From CBDDEC01 sp965226785 (lineage in GTDB: Bacteria > Chloroflexota > Dehalococcoidia > UBA2979), in the NCBI GenBank assembly GCA_965226785.1, contig CBDDEC010000002.1, forward strand, positions 496,001 to 560,000: a stretch of 64,000 bases of DNA. The letters are read 5' to 3'. The translations under genes were made by a program, and so were the position numbers. Positions 38,434 through 46,307 of the stretch are shown one piece after another (position 1 is the stretch's first letter; every line of letters begins with the position of its first letter). Under the pieces are notes generated by a model. It made no database searches and was not told where the DNA came from. It saw nothing but the letters and a program-made list of their open reading frames with translations.

Positions 38434-38435
38434 GG

Positions 38436-39665
38436 CTACGTTCCGGAACTCGCCGCTGCCCGATTCACCTGCGCGGTCCGGGACGGTTCCCGCTCTGTCG
38501 CAGCGGTGAAGTACTCGAGTAGCCGGTCGATGCCCTCGTTGTAGCGGTCGTTGCAGAACGCCAGGCGCAGGTCATGCGGCACGCCGAAGTCGGTGCCAGG
38601 CACCACGGCGACGTGGACCTGCTGCAGGATGTCGCGCGCGAGTTCCTTCGAAGAGGCGAAGCCGTGGGCAACGTTCCATGCCTCGCAGCGAAGGATCGCG
38701 TAGAAGCCACCCTCTGCGCCGATCGGCTCGCAGCCGCTGCCGACGAGGCGCTGCGTCGTGTACTCGGCACGCGCGCGATAGATGCCCGTCAGCTCCGCGG
38801 GACTCTCCTCATCCTCGAGCGCGGCGATCATGCCGTGCTGGTAAACGGGGTCGGTGCAGAGCAGCGTGTGCTGCTGGATCACCCGCAGGTTGACCTGCAG
38901 CTCCTCCGGCAGGATCGCGAAGCCGACGCGTTTCGTGTACATCCGGTAGCCCTTGGAGAAGCTGTTCGTGACGATCGTCGTGTCTGCATGCTCTGGGAGC
39001 AGCGCGAGCGGCGATTGGAACTCCTCGTAGAACATCGTGTTGCTGTAGATCTCGTCGTTCAGGACGTAGGCCTGACCATCGACGATCTCGTACATCTCCT
39101 GCAGCTCGTCCGGCGAGACGATGTTCCCGAGCGGGTTGCCCGGTGAATTGATGACGACGAGCGAGGTGCGCTCGGGCGAAAAGCTCTTGCGGAACGACTC
39201 CATGTCGACGCGCTTAGTCTCGATGTCGATGTCGTAGAACTTGACCGACGCCCCAGCCAGCGTCGCGCAATAGAGGTACAGCGCGTAGTAGGGGCGCGGA
39301 ATCATGATCTCGTACTCGGGCCCCGACACCAGCTGGAAGACGTTGCGGAAGATCGGTGAAGTGCCGGTGTTCACGATGACCTGTGCGGCCGATACATTCG
39401 CTCGATGGCGCCGGTTGTAGAACGCCGCGATCGCCTCGCGCAGCTCGGGCAGCCCCTCCGGATACACCCGGCGCACGAAGTCCGGGTCGTGGAGCTTGTC
39501 GACCATCCGTTCGAGAACAGCCGGCGGCATCGGCAACTCCGGCACACCGATCGTGAGCTTGATGACGTCGGCGCCCTCATCGATCAGCTCATCAGCGAGT
39601 TCATCGAGGACGAACATCTGAAACTCGAGATCGGCCGGCATCAGATCTCTGATCGCGCGCGGCAC
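38436..39665 (-). CDS. Class I/II aminotransferase
   Basis: A 409-residue fold-type I PLP enzyme. Landmarks are VIKLTIGVPELPMP, YPEGLPELREAIAAFY, INSPGNPLGN, VLNDEIYSNTMF and PLP Lys in NSFSKGYRMYTKRVGF, with the carboxylate-binding Arg in LRLAFCNDRY. It heads the three-gene cassette, with AGGAGG six bases before its GTG. Within the pathway it may supply or remove an amino group on the decoration precursor. The substrate is not predictable; aspartate or aromatic specificity is possible. Confidence 0.88.
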   Translation of the reverse strand: MPRAIRDLMPADLEFQMFVLDELADELIDEGADVIKLTIGVPELPMPPAVLERMVDKLHDPDFVRRVYPEGLPELREAIAAFYNRRHRANVSAAQVIVNTGTSPIFRNVFQLVSGPEYEIMIPRPYYALYLYCATLAGASVKFYDIDIETKRVDMESFRKSFSPERTSLVVINSPGNPLGNIVSPDELQEMYEIVDGQAYVLNDEIYSNTMFYEEFQSPLALLPEHADTTIVTNSFSKGYRMYTKRVGFAILPEELQVNLRVIQQHTLLCTDPVYQHGMIAALEDEESPAELTGIYRARAEYTTQRLVGSGCEPIGAEGGFYAILRCEAWNVAHGFASSKELARDILQQVHVAVVPGTDFGVPHDLRLAFCNDRYNEGIDRLLEYFTAATEREPSRTAQVNRAAASSGT

Positions 39666-39912
39666 GGAACCTCCTATTGCTGGTCAAAGCGCTCAAACGC
39701 CACAAGCGGGCGAAAAACTCAAAGCTGTACGCGGCACCACGACCAGGTTGTGGCGACGGCGGCCCACGACGGGCGTCATGCAAGCTGGTGACGAACGACG
39801 TGCCGGGATGATACGCCTTGCTGACCCTTTATCGGGCGGCTCATCCCGACAGCCGCGTATTCCTGAGGTGGACACCGCTGCCGCGGCCTGGCGGCAGGCT
39901 AGACTCCACGCC

Positions 39913-40269
39913 GTGAACACCCGCACCCTCGAGCAACTGCGCGCACTCTGCCTGGCCCTGCCGGAGGCCACCGAGCGTCTGAGCCACAGCGAGCCGACCT
40001 GGTTCGCCGGCAAGCGTGTGTTTGTCACGCTCGCGGATCGCCATCACGATGAGCGAGAAGCCTTCTGGTGTGCAGCGCCGCCCGGTGCGCAAGAGATGCT
40101 CATCGAGGAAGCGCCTGACCGATTCTTCCGACCGCCGTACGTCGGGCACAGAGGCTGGCTGGGTGTCTACCTCGATGTGCCGCCGGATTGGGAGGATGTC
40201 GCGGAGCTCGTCGAAACCTCGTACCGCCTGGTGGCGACGAGGCGGCTGGTGTCCCTACTCGACGGGTGA
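39913..40269 (+). CDS. MmcQ/YjbR family DNA-binding-like protein
   Basis: A 118-residue protein of the MmcQ/YjbR fold. Typical segments are LRALCLALPEATERLSHSEP, TWFAGKRVFVTL and the C-terminal VAELVETSYRLVATRR. The fold resembles a DNA-binding cyclic domain, but no molecular role has been set for most members. GTG 39913 begins the conserved helix. It is convergent with the PPOX-type gene at 40307. Confidence 0.85.
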   Translation: MNTRTLEQLRALCLALPEATERLSHSEPTWFAGKRVFVTLADRHHDEREAFWCAAPPGAQEMLIEEAPDRFFRPPYVGHRGWLGVYLDVPPDWEDVAELVETSYRLVATRRLVSLLDG

Positions 40270-40306
40270 ATGCGGACGACAAGCGGCGGCTGTCAGTCCG
40301 GAGCGT

Positions 40307-40813
40307 TCAAGCTCCGAAGATCCAACGAGTCGCGGTCCCTGAGAAGGCCTCGCCCTCGTCGCCGAGCCAGGCGAACGCCTTGTGTGGCGTCACCGCGTAA
40401 AGCCCCCCGTCCTCGAACGCGTCCGCCGTGAAGTCCCAGCTGTACTTGGGGTTGTAGGCGTCGAGGAAACGTTGCACCGACAACGGCTCGTCCGCGACAG
40501 CTCGCGCAGAGCCCTCGACCACCACGAGCTCGGCGCCGCTCTCGAGGTGTATCGCAACGTTGGGATTCGTCTCGATGTTGCGCGCTTTGCGGGTCGTCGC
40601 GCCGGTGCTGAACAGCAGGGCGCCGTCGATCCAGACGCCCCACACCGGCATCACATGAGGAGTGCCGGACGCCGAGGCTGTCGCCAGCCAGTAGTTGCGC
40701 GCGGTGACGAGCCGGGCCTCAACGGTGGCCCAGGGCAGGAGCCCGGTGCCCTCCTCTTCCGGGAGGAAGTACCCGCGTGGTTCGGGGCGACTCGCATCGG
40801 ACCGTTCGTCCAT
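40307..40813 (-). CDS. Pyridoxamine 5'-phosphate oxidase-like flavin/F420-binding protein
   Basis: A 168-residue split-barrel protein. The strand pattern NYWLATASASGTPHVMPVWG is typical of PPOX/F420-dependent families, followed by FSTGATTRKARNIETNPNVAIH. It probably binds FMN or F420 and acts as a reductase or oxidase of small molecules. ATG 40813 is the only sensible start. Neighbouring genes give no pathway clue. Confidence 0.85.
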   Translation of the reverse strand: MDERSDASRPEPRGYFLPEEEGTGLLPWATVEARLVTARNYWLATASASGTPHVMPVWGVWIDGALLFSTGATTRKARNIETNPNVAIHLESGAELVVVEGSARAVADEPLSVQRFLDAYNPKYSWDFTADAFEDGGLYAVTPHKAFAWLGDEGEAFSGTATRWIFGA

Positions 40814-40844
40814 CGCCGGAGTCTATCTGCTGCCACGAGGCTGA

Positions 40845-41777
40845 TCAGTGGGGCGACGAAGAGTGTCCCTCGTGAGGCGACCCCTCGCGGAGAAACTCAA
40901 TCTCTTCGGCGCCCTCGACGTCGCACTCCGTCTCGAGCTGAACCGTCGAGAAGTAGACACCGTGGCGATCGCGCAGGCCGTCGGTGATGAGGCGCAGCAG
41001 CTCAGCCGGATGATCGGCCTCGACGAGGAGATGCGCTGAGAAGATCGTGCGCTCCGATGCGATCGTCCAGGCATGAATGTGGTGCGCCGACCGCACCCCT
41101 GGGAGCGCGTCGAGCTCCCGTTTGACCTCGTGCAGGTCGATGTCGGGCGGCGCCGCTTCGAGAAAGATGTCGACCGAGGCCTTGATGATCCCGTACGACG
41201 CCCAGAGCAAGACCAGCCCGAACGCCATGCCCAGGAGCGGGTCGATTTCCAGGAAGCCCGTCAGCCGGATCACGAGCGCCGCGACGATGATGATCAGCGA
41301 GCCGATGAACGTCTGCACGACGTGCCAGTACGCGCCGCGGATGTTGAGGCTGGTCTTCTGCGCTTCGTAGAGGAGCGCCAAGGAGATCAGCTCCGTAAGG
41401 ATCCCACCGGCGGCCACCAACAGCATGGGCGTCGTCGAGAGTTCGGTCGGGCTCTGCAGGCGCCGGGCGCCCATGAACAGGACGAACGCGGCCATGCCCA
41501 GCAAGAAGAAGCCGTTGACGAACGCGCCGAAGACCTCGCCGCGTAGATAGCCAAAGGTGCGCTCCGAGGTGGGCGGCCGGCTCGCGTAGCGGGCGGCTGC
41601 GATTGCGATCAGCACGCCGCCCACCGCTGAGAACGTGTGGAACGCATCGGAGAGCACGGCGACCGAGCCGATCAAGATCGCGGCGATCAGCTCGATGACA
41701 AAGTAGCCGCCGGTCAACCCAGCCGAAATCCAGAGGGCGCGGCCGGTGTTGGGATTCGCGTGGGCCTGGTGTCCCAT
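40845..41777 (-). CDS. Cation diffusion facilitator family transporter with altered metal site
   Basis: A 310-residue protein with six helices and a C-terminal cytoplasmic domain (about 215-300). In CDF/ZnT proteins site A uses HXXXD in helices 2 and 5. Here helix 2 reads SDAFHTFSA (His47, Ala51) and helix 5 reads WHVVQTF (His152, Thr156), so both partner Asp residues are missing while both His are kept. Asp44 remains. The protein may bind another ion or have reduced transport. The His-rich C-terminal tail HEGHSSSPH is a possible metal sensor. Confidence 0.88.
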   Translation of the reverse strand: MGHQAHANPNTGRALWISAGLTGGYFVIELIAAILIGSVAVLSDAFHTFSAVGGVLIAIAAARYASRPPTSERTFGYLRGEVFGAFVNGFFLLGMAAFVLFMGARRLQSPTELSTTPMLLVAAGGILTELISLALLYEAQKTSLNIRGAYWHVVQTFIGSLIIIVAALVIRLTGFLEIDPLLGMAFGLVLLWASYGIIKASVDIFLEAAPPDIDLHEVKRELDALPGVRSAHHIHAWTIASERTIFSAHLLVEADHPAELLRLITDGLRDRHGVYFSTVQLETECDVEGAEEIEFLREGSPHEGHSSSPH

Positions 41778-41983
41778 CCAGCGCCGCTCCTCGCTCTACT
41801 CTGCGCCGTTCGCGCCGCAGTGTAGGCGCTCGCGCGCTCGCCCTGGCGGCGGACGTGAGCGGGCCGGATCTGGACCGCCCTTCTCCGGTGTTGCAGCCCG
41901 ACGATCCCCGCGCAGAGTTCTGGCGGGGTTGCACGCAGGCGGTGGCGTGTGCCGACAATCCCGTACGTGATGCGCGAATGAGA

Positions 41984-42009
41984 CTCCCCTAGTCGCGCCG
42001 ATAGGGGAG
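41984..42009 (+). promoter_or_regulatory. Hairpin sequestering a Shine-Dalgarno sequence
   Basis: CTCCCCTA (41984-41991) pairs perfectly with TAGGGGAG (42002-42009) across a 10-base loop. The 3' arm is the ribosome-binding site (AGGGGAG) of the ATG at 42014. This geometry suits a translational switch or RNA thermometer; alternatively it is a terminator-like hairpin that happens to contain the site. Confidence 0.5.
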
Positions 42010-42013
42010 AAGC

Positions 42014-42502
42014 ATGTCAGAAACAGGACAGGCACGGATCCGCGCCAGCGTGGTCGCCATCGCTCCGGTGGTGCTGCTCATCGGATTCCTGATCGTGCCC
42101 TATGTCGGCGACTCGACCGACAACATGGAGATCGCCAAGGAGATCGGCGGAGACACCGGCCGGGCGAGAGCTGGGGCTTCCTGATCGCGGTGTCGTCGAT
42201 CTCACTGACGATCCTGGCCACATTCTCGCTTCGCTACTATCTACGGGCTGCCGGTGAGGACGGCTGGAGCTTCCTCATGGTGCCCCTGGTCGTGGTGGGC
42301 GCCTTGACCATCACCGTGGCCGTTACGACCCAGTTCTTCACCGTGGCGTTGATCTCTGACGCTGGTGGCGACGCAGTCGCATACCTCGATGCCGCCGATG
42401 CGTGGTTTGTGCCGCTCTTCATCGGTTGGGGGTGTCATTTTCGGGCTCGGCTGGCTGGCGCTGGCGATGTCGGTCTACCGCAGCGAGATCAATGAGCCGT
42501 GA
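42014..42502 (+). pseudogene. Membrane protein with two compensating frameshifts
   Basis: Three reading-frame pieces join into one protein. The first starts at ATG 42014 (helix APVVLLIGFLIVPYVG); the frame shifts near 42165-42171 (SWGFLIAVSSISLTILATF continues), then shifts back near 42425-42433 (GVIFGLGWLALAMSVYRSE) and ends at TGA 42500-42502 in the original frame. Joined, it has about four helices and some 160 residues. No family is recognised. Two opposite indels could be sequencing errors. The stop overlaps the next gene's start. Confidence 0.6.
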
Positions 42503-42677
42503 ACTCACGATGGTCGTGGTCATTGCGCTGGTCGTGGTCGTTGCCGCGAACTTCATACCCACGGGTTGGGGCGGCTACGTGCTAGCTGTCGCGGCGATCG
42601 TTGCTTCGTGGCCGCTGGCCTATACGATGTGGCCGATGGCGGCGGCAGCGCCTGCCGCCGAAGCGCCGACAGCCTGA
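42492..42677 (+). CDS. Small two-helix membrane protein
   Basis: A 61-residue protein with two hydrophobic segments (MVVVIALVVVVAANFI and YVLAVAAIVASWPLAYTMW) and an Ala/Pro-rich tail. ATG 42492 overlaps the end of the broken membrane gene by 11 bp, so they look like a translationally coupled pair. Function is unknown. Confidence 0.55.
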   Translation: MSRELTMVVVIALVVVVAANFIPTGWGGYVLAVAAIVASWPLAYTMWPMAAAAPAAEAPTA

Positions 42678-42787
42678 CGAGCGTCGAGGGGTCGACGGCA
42701 GCTCAGCAGACGTCGTCGATCCCTCGAGTCGCCTTCGATTCAGCATGGGCGCGCCTTCAATGTTGCCGGCGAAGCTCAGCGCAAAGC

Positions 42788-43893
42788 CTAGAGCCAGGGG
42801 ATGGCGGCCGCCGGGTAGTGGCTCGCGCGGAAGACCGAGTTCCGCCCGATCAAGTACACCCCGCGAGGATCCGGGCCAACCACGGGGTTGACGTACTCCC
42901 AGACGACCTCGCCAGCGGTTGTGACCTAGAACATGCGTCCCGCGCACCCTTCGGTGATCAACGTGTTCCCGTTCTCGAGCCTCCGTGCGCCTGAGATGAA
43001 GGGACTGAAGAAGTCGACCCAGGGGAGATCCTGATATTGCCATTCGATGTTTGCGGTCGCCGGATCGATCTCCAGCACGCGGGAGAAGCTGAGCGAGACC
43101 TTGGGGCGGTGGCAGCCGTTGTCAAAGACCAGGAGGTGGCCATTGTCCAGGAGGTTCGGGTCGTGCTGCTGGGAGAGCAGTGGCGGGCCGAGCTCCCAAT
43201 CGATCTGGCCGCTCGCTTGATCGATCTGGACGACCGTGGAGATGTTGCGGAAGGACGCCAGCACCTTGTCACCGGCGCCGTCCTGCCCGGGCAGGGGGAC
43301 GATGGTGTTGGCATGGCTCCACTCGTGGCGTCGGTCGTTGAACGTCAGCGGGTGTGTCGCTGGATCGAGGTGTTCGGCGACACGCCACTCCCAGACCCGC
43401 TCGCCGTTAGCATCGACCTCGACGAGCACATCAGCCCACATCACGGCGTCGCCTTCCGGGACGCCGCCCGGTACCTGCGCCGCGAGTTTCGGCGACATCG
43501 GCTCAGCCGTGAGGTAGATCGCACCTCCGCCCTCCGTGCGCCGAGCGTCATGATGGTGGTGATCGCGTCGTGGTGCTCCCAGACCACGTTGCCCCCCGGG
43601 TCGAGTTCGAGCATCACCCCGCCCCGGAACGCCTCCCAGGCCCCGAAGCGATCCTGCTCTGCCTGGTCTGGGTCTTTCCCGCCGTAGAACAGGTTCCCGT
43701 TGGGGAGGATGTATCCCCACATCCCGGCCGGATAGCCAGTCTCCCAGCGGTGCGCTATCTCCCCGTTGAGGGCCAGTAGATAGACCTCGCCAGTTGAGTA
43801 GACCGGCGAGTAGCAGACATACCCGGGGAAAGCCTTCTCCGTGTCGTGGTGTAGGAGACCGGTGCGGCGCGTGCGTTCAAACGTGTTCGACAT
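42788..43893 (-). pseudogene. Arylsulfotransferase (ASST)-like gene, broken by a frameshift and a nonsense codon
   Basis: The start at 43893 reads through FPGYVCYSPVYSTGEVYLL and GYILPNGNLFYGGK, features of the Arylsulfotran_2 beta-propeller family. Near 43540 the frame changes and continues with EGGGAIYLTAEPMSPK, HEWSHANTIVPLP, LLSQQHDPNLLDNGHLLVFD and ENGNTLITEGCAGRMF. TAG at 42926-42928 then replaces an expected GAG; the same frame goes on with VTTAGEVVWEYVNP to 42788. Intact proteins move sulfate between phenolic compounds or hydrolyse aryl sulfates. Two lesions make a working product unlikely. Confidence 0.78.
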
Positions 43894-44037
43894 GGCGCTC
43901 CAGACGCGGGTGAGCATACCGACGAGGGATTCGTGAGGTCTCAGCGTGAGCCGCGAGGATAGGCCGCGGCGCGCGCCGGTGCGGGCTTCCCGATGATTGG
44001 GGTGACGTCACTCCGAGCCCGTATCATCGCGTCACCG

Positions 44038-44514
44038 ATGACCAACAACCCGAAGGATGTCGGCGAGCTGCGGGTGCTGACCGCCTGGCCACCGGTCCCG
44101 TACCTGCTGGCGATCGTGCTCGGGCTCCTGGTGAGCATCGTCCTGCCCGTGTCGGTACCATGGATCTGGTCGACGGCCGCTGGCGCAGTGACAGCGCTCG
44201 GAGGAGTGAGTCTGTTCGTCTGGGCGGAGGTGACGATGTCCGCCGCGGGCGTCAGCGGCGTGCCACGGAACCAGAATGCCCGGCTCGTGACAGCGGGGCC
44301 ATTCCGGCTGTCGCGGAACCCGATCTACGTCTCGTATGCGCTCTTCACAGCGGGGATCGGCCTGCTGTTCGGCTCGGTGTGGACTCTCCTGTTCCTGGTA
44401 ATGGCCGTCGCGGTCATCGACCACATCGTGATCCGCGACGAGGAAAGCCGGTTAACGCGGGAGTTTGGTGCTGAGTATTCGACCTACCAGGACAGCGTAG
44501 GACGGTGGCTCTGA
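44038..44514 (+). CDS. Isoprenylcysteine carboxyl methyltransferase-family membrane methyltransferase
   Basis: A 158-residue integral membrane protein of the ICMT/PEMT-like type. Family marks are AGPFRLSRNPIYVSYALFTAG (SAM-binding RNPIY) and EESRLTREFGAEYSTYQDSV near the C-terminus. Four hydrophobic segments are visible. The methyl acceptor is unknown; bacterial relatives methylate lipids or small molecules. ATG 44038 is preferred; ATG 43993 would add 15 residues. Its 3' end overlaps the DinB-like gene on the other strand. Confidence 0.85.
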   Translation: MTNNPKDVGELRVLTAWPPVPYLLAIVLGLLVSIVLPVSVPWIWSTAAGAVTALGGVSLFVWAEVTMSAAGVSGVPRNQNARLVTAGPFRLSRNPIYVSYALFTAGIGLLFGSVWTLLFLVMAVAVIDHIVIRDEESRLTREFGAEYSTYQDSVGRWL

Positions 44515-45034
44515 CCGGGTGGCCCTGACTGCGTGGCGCAGACCTTGGTGGGGTAAGCGTGCCAGGCGCGTGACCGCGGCCGACGTTCCCTTCCGCCCAG
44601 GGGGCGCCGGGAATCGTGTCGTCGAGCTGTTCCTGCGTAAGCTCTGAGAGCAACGTCAGCGTCTCGGCCCGCGTCGCCTGACCGAGCGCGACGATCTCGT
44701 CCAGCGAGTCATCGCGGTGCGCCTCTGCCCAGCTCTCGGTCCACTCGTGAACAGCCGCCATCACTTCGTCCCGGCTGAGCTCCCCGCCGGAGTCGTTACG
44801 AACGAAGGTGACGGCGTTCTGCTCGCCGGCCACGTGCCTCCGGATCATCGAGTTCCAGTTTCGTTCGATCAGAATGAGGTGGACCAGGTGATCCTTCACG
44901 GTCCACATCTGCTCGGGGTCGTGCTCGCTGGGGGTGACCGGCGCGACGAGGTCGGAGGCATCGAGCTGTGAGTAGGTGCCCAGGAGCCAGACCCGATCTT
45001 CGTTCAGGGTCTTCTCGATCTCGAGCCGGTTCAC
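44414..45034 (-). CDS. DinB-like four-helix protein with abnormal C-terminus
   Basis: A 206-residue frame. Residues 1-140 follow the DinB/YfiT pattern: EDRVWLLGTYSQLD, MWTVKDHLVHLILIERNW and LLSELTQEQLDDTIPGAPWAEG. A metal-site His is present in KDHLVHL. After GAPWAEGNVG (about residue 150, 44600) the sequence becomes Pro/Arg-rich and runs antisense into the methyltransferase gene, so the usual last helix with its HXXXH-type His is absent. A frameshift or truncation near 44590 is likely. The GTG start overlaps the stop of a short fragment upstream. Confidence 0.65.
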   Translation of the reverse strand: MNRLEIEKTLNEDRVWLLGTYSQLDASDLVAPVTPSEHDPEQMWTVKDHLVHLILIERNWNSMIRRHVAGEQNAVTFVRNDSGGELSRDEVMAAVHEWTESWAEAHRDDSLDEIVALGQATRAETLTLLSELTQEQLDDTIPGAPWAEGNVGRGHAPGTLTPPRSAPRSQGHPVRATVLRCPGRSNTQHQTPALTGFPRRGSRCGR

Positions 45035-45114
45035 TGCTGCACCAGCGCGTGGAACTGCTGCGCGGCCACGGCATCACTGGCAGCGAGGTCGAGGTGGGTG
45101 ATGGGGCTGGCCAT
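45031..45114 (-). pseudogene. 27-codon fragment resembling the N-terminus of a VOC/glyoxalase protein
   Basis: ATG 45114 opens MASPITHLDLAASDAVAAQQ then FHALVQQ and stops at 45031. The pattern of a first beta strand, Asp and AXXFYXXLFGW-like helix is that of glyoxalase-fold proteins, cut before the FGW motif. It ends in a GTGA overlap with the DinB-like start. It could be a relic or a coupled leader peptide. Confidence 0.35.
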
Positions 45115-45322
45115 GCGCGGATCCTAGCTGGTTGCGGGGACACGGTAGCAGCGGCGTCGCGTGCGACGAACCCGCCCGCCCAAAACAGATCTCGCCCTGA
45201 ATGTTGACTCCCCAGTCATGTGAAGCGGTCCCCCTCGCAGGCAGATTCGACGCGTCTTCGACAGGCTCCCCGCCGCCCCCCGCGAGCACCTCGCCACGGC
45301 GGGACCGATCCCCGCGGACGTT

Positions 45323-45820
45323 GTGTTAGCATGCCACCGCCGCCGGAGGGAGCGCCACCTGCAGGTCGAGGGCGAACACCACTTCACGATGTCCCGCTCG
45401 GTGGTCTGGGCCCGCCTGCAGGACCCGGATTCGCTGTGCGAAGCGATCCCGGGCTGCATTGAGTTCAACGAGGTCGCACCAGATTCGTACGACCTGAAGG
45501 TCGAGGTGAAGATCGGACCGATCCGCGGAACGTTCGATGGCAATGTCACCCTGGCGGACCGCCAGCCTGAGCATGCCTACACCCTGCGGGCAGAGGGTGG
45601 AGGTCGCCCGGGGCGCGTCCACGGCAACGTGGCGATCACCCTCGATGAGACCACGGCGGGAACGGACCTGACGTACAGTGCCGACCTGAGGCTTCATGGC
45701 CCGGTGGCGCGTGTGGCGGGACGCTTGTTGACGACGACGGCCCGCGGGATGGCACGGCAGTTCTTCGAAGCGATCGAGGCGCAGGCGCAGTCAGCCACGG
45801 AGGCTGCCGGACAAAGCTGA
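45323..45820 (+). CDS. CoxG-like SRPBCC protein (carbon monoxide dehydrogenase subunit G family)
   Basis: A START/SRPBCC-fold protein of up to 165 residues. The typical CoxG core is SRSVVWARLQDPDSLCEAIPG, followed by YDLKVEVKIGPIRGTFDGNV and a C-terminal amphipathic helix. CoxG anchors or helps mature molybdenum hydroxylases at the membrane. It begins the coxG-S-L-M-like operon, 19 bp before the small subunit. GTG 45323 is the annotated start; a CTG at 45359 sits better behind GGAGGGAG and matches the family N-terminus (LQVEGEHHF). Confidence 0.85.
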   Translation: MLACHRRRRERHLQVEGEHHFTMSRSVVWARLQDPDSLCEAIPGCIEFNEVAPDSYDLKVEVKIGPIRGTFDGNVTLADRQPEHAYTLRAEGGGRPGRVHGNVAITLDETTAGTDLTYSADLRLHGPVARVAGRLLTTTARGMARQFFEAIEAQAQSATEAAGQS

Positions 45821-45839
45821 CCACGAACGAGGAGACACT

Positions 45840-46307
45840 ATGAGCACAGCGATCACCATGACCGTGAACGAACGCGTTCACGATTTAGAAGTGGAGCCAC
45901 GCACGCTGCTCGTGCATCTCCTGCGAGAGACGCTCGGATTGACGGGCACTCACATCGGGTGTGACACCAGCCAGTGCGGCGCCTGCACGGTGCTGATCGA
46001 TGGCGCCGCCGCTAAGTCCTGCACGATCTTCGCGGTACAGGCCGACGGGTCTGACATCACGACGATCGAGGGCATCGGCGCCGACGGCGCGCTGCACGCG
46101 CTGCAGCAGGCCTTCTGGGACGAGCACGGCCTGCAATGCGGGTACTGCACTCCTGGAATGATCCTCTCCGCAGCGGATCTACTCGACCGAAACCCAGATC
46201 CCACTGAAGCGGAAATCCGGCGCGGCCTCGATGGCAACCTCTGCCGCTGCACCGGGTACGAGCACATCGTGAACGCGGTTCAGGTCGTAGCCGGAGGTGC
46301 CGAGTGA
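45840..46307 (+). CDS. Molybdenum hydroxylase small subunit, [2Fe-2S] (CoxS-like)
   Basis: A 155-residue iron-sulfur subunit. The plant-ferredoxin-type cluster is CDTSQCGACTVLIDGAAAKSC (about 41-61, split Cys pattern), and the second cluster is CGYCTPGM with CRCTG near residue 140. It passes electrons from the Mo-cofactor subunit to the FAD subunit. It overlaps the large-subunit start (GTGA). Confidence 0.94.
   Translation: MSTAITMTVNERVHDLEVEPRTLLVHLLRETLGLTGTHIGCDTSQCGACTVLIDGAAAKSCTIFAVQADGSDITTIEGIGADGALHALQQAFWDEHGLQCGYCTPGMILSAADLLDRNPDPTEAEIRRGLDGNLCRCTGYEHIVNAVQVVAGGAE

Noticed and set aside
40299..40316. Hairpin CGGAGC/GCTCCG at the YjbR/PPOX junction as a terminator
   Set aside because: The stem is only 6 bp, overlaps the PPOX-like C-terminal codons and has no U-tract.
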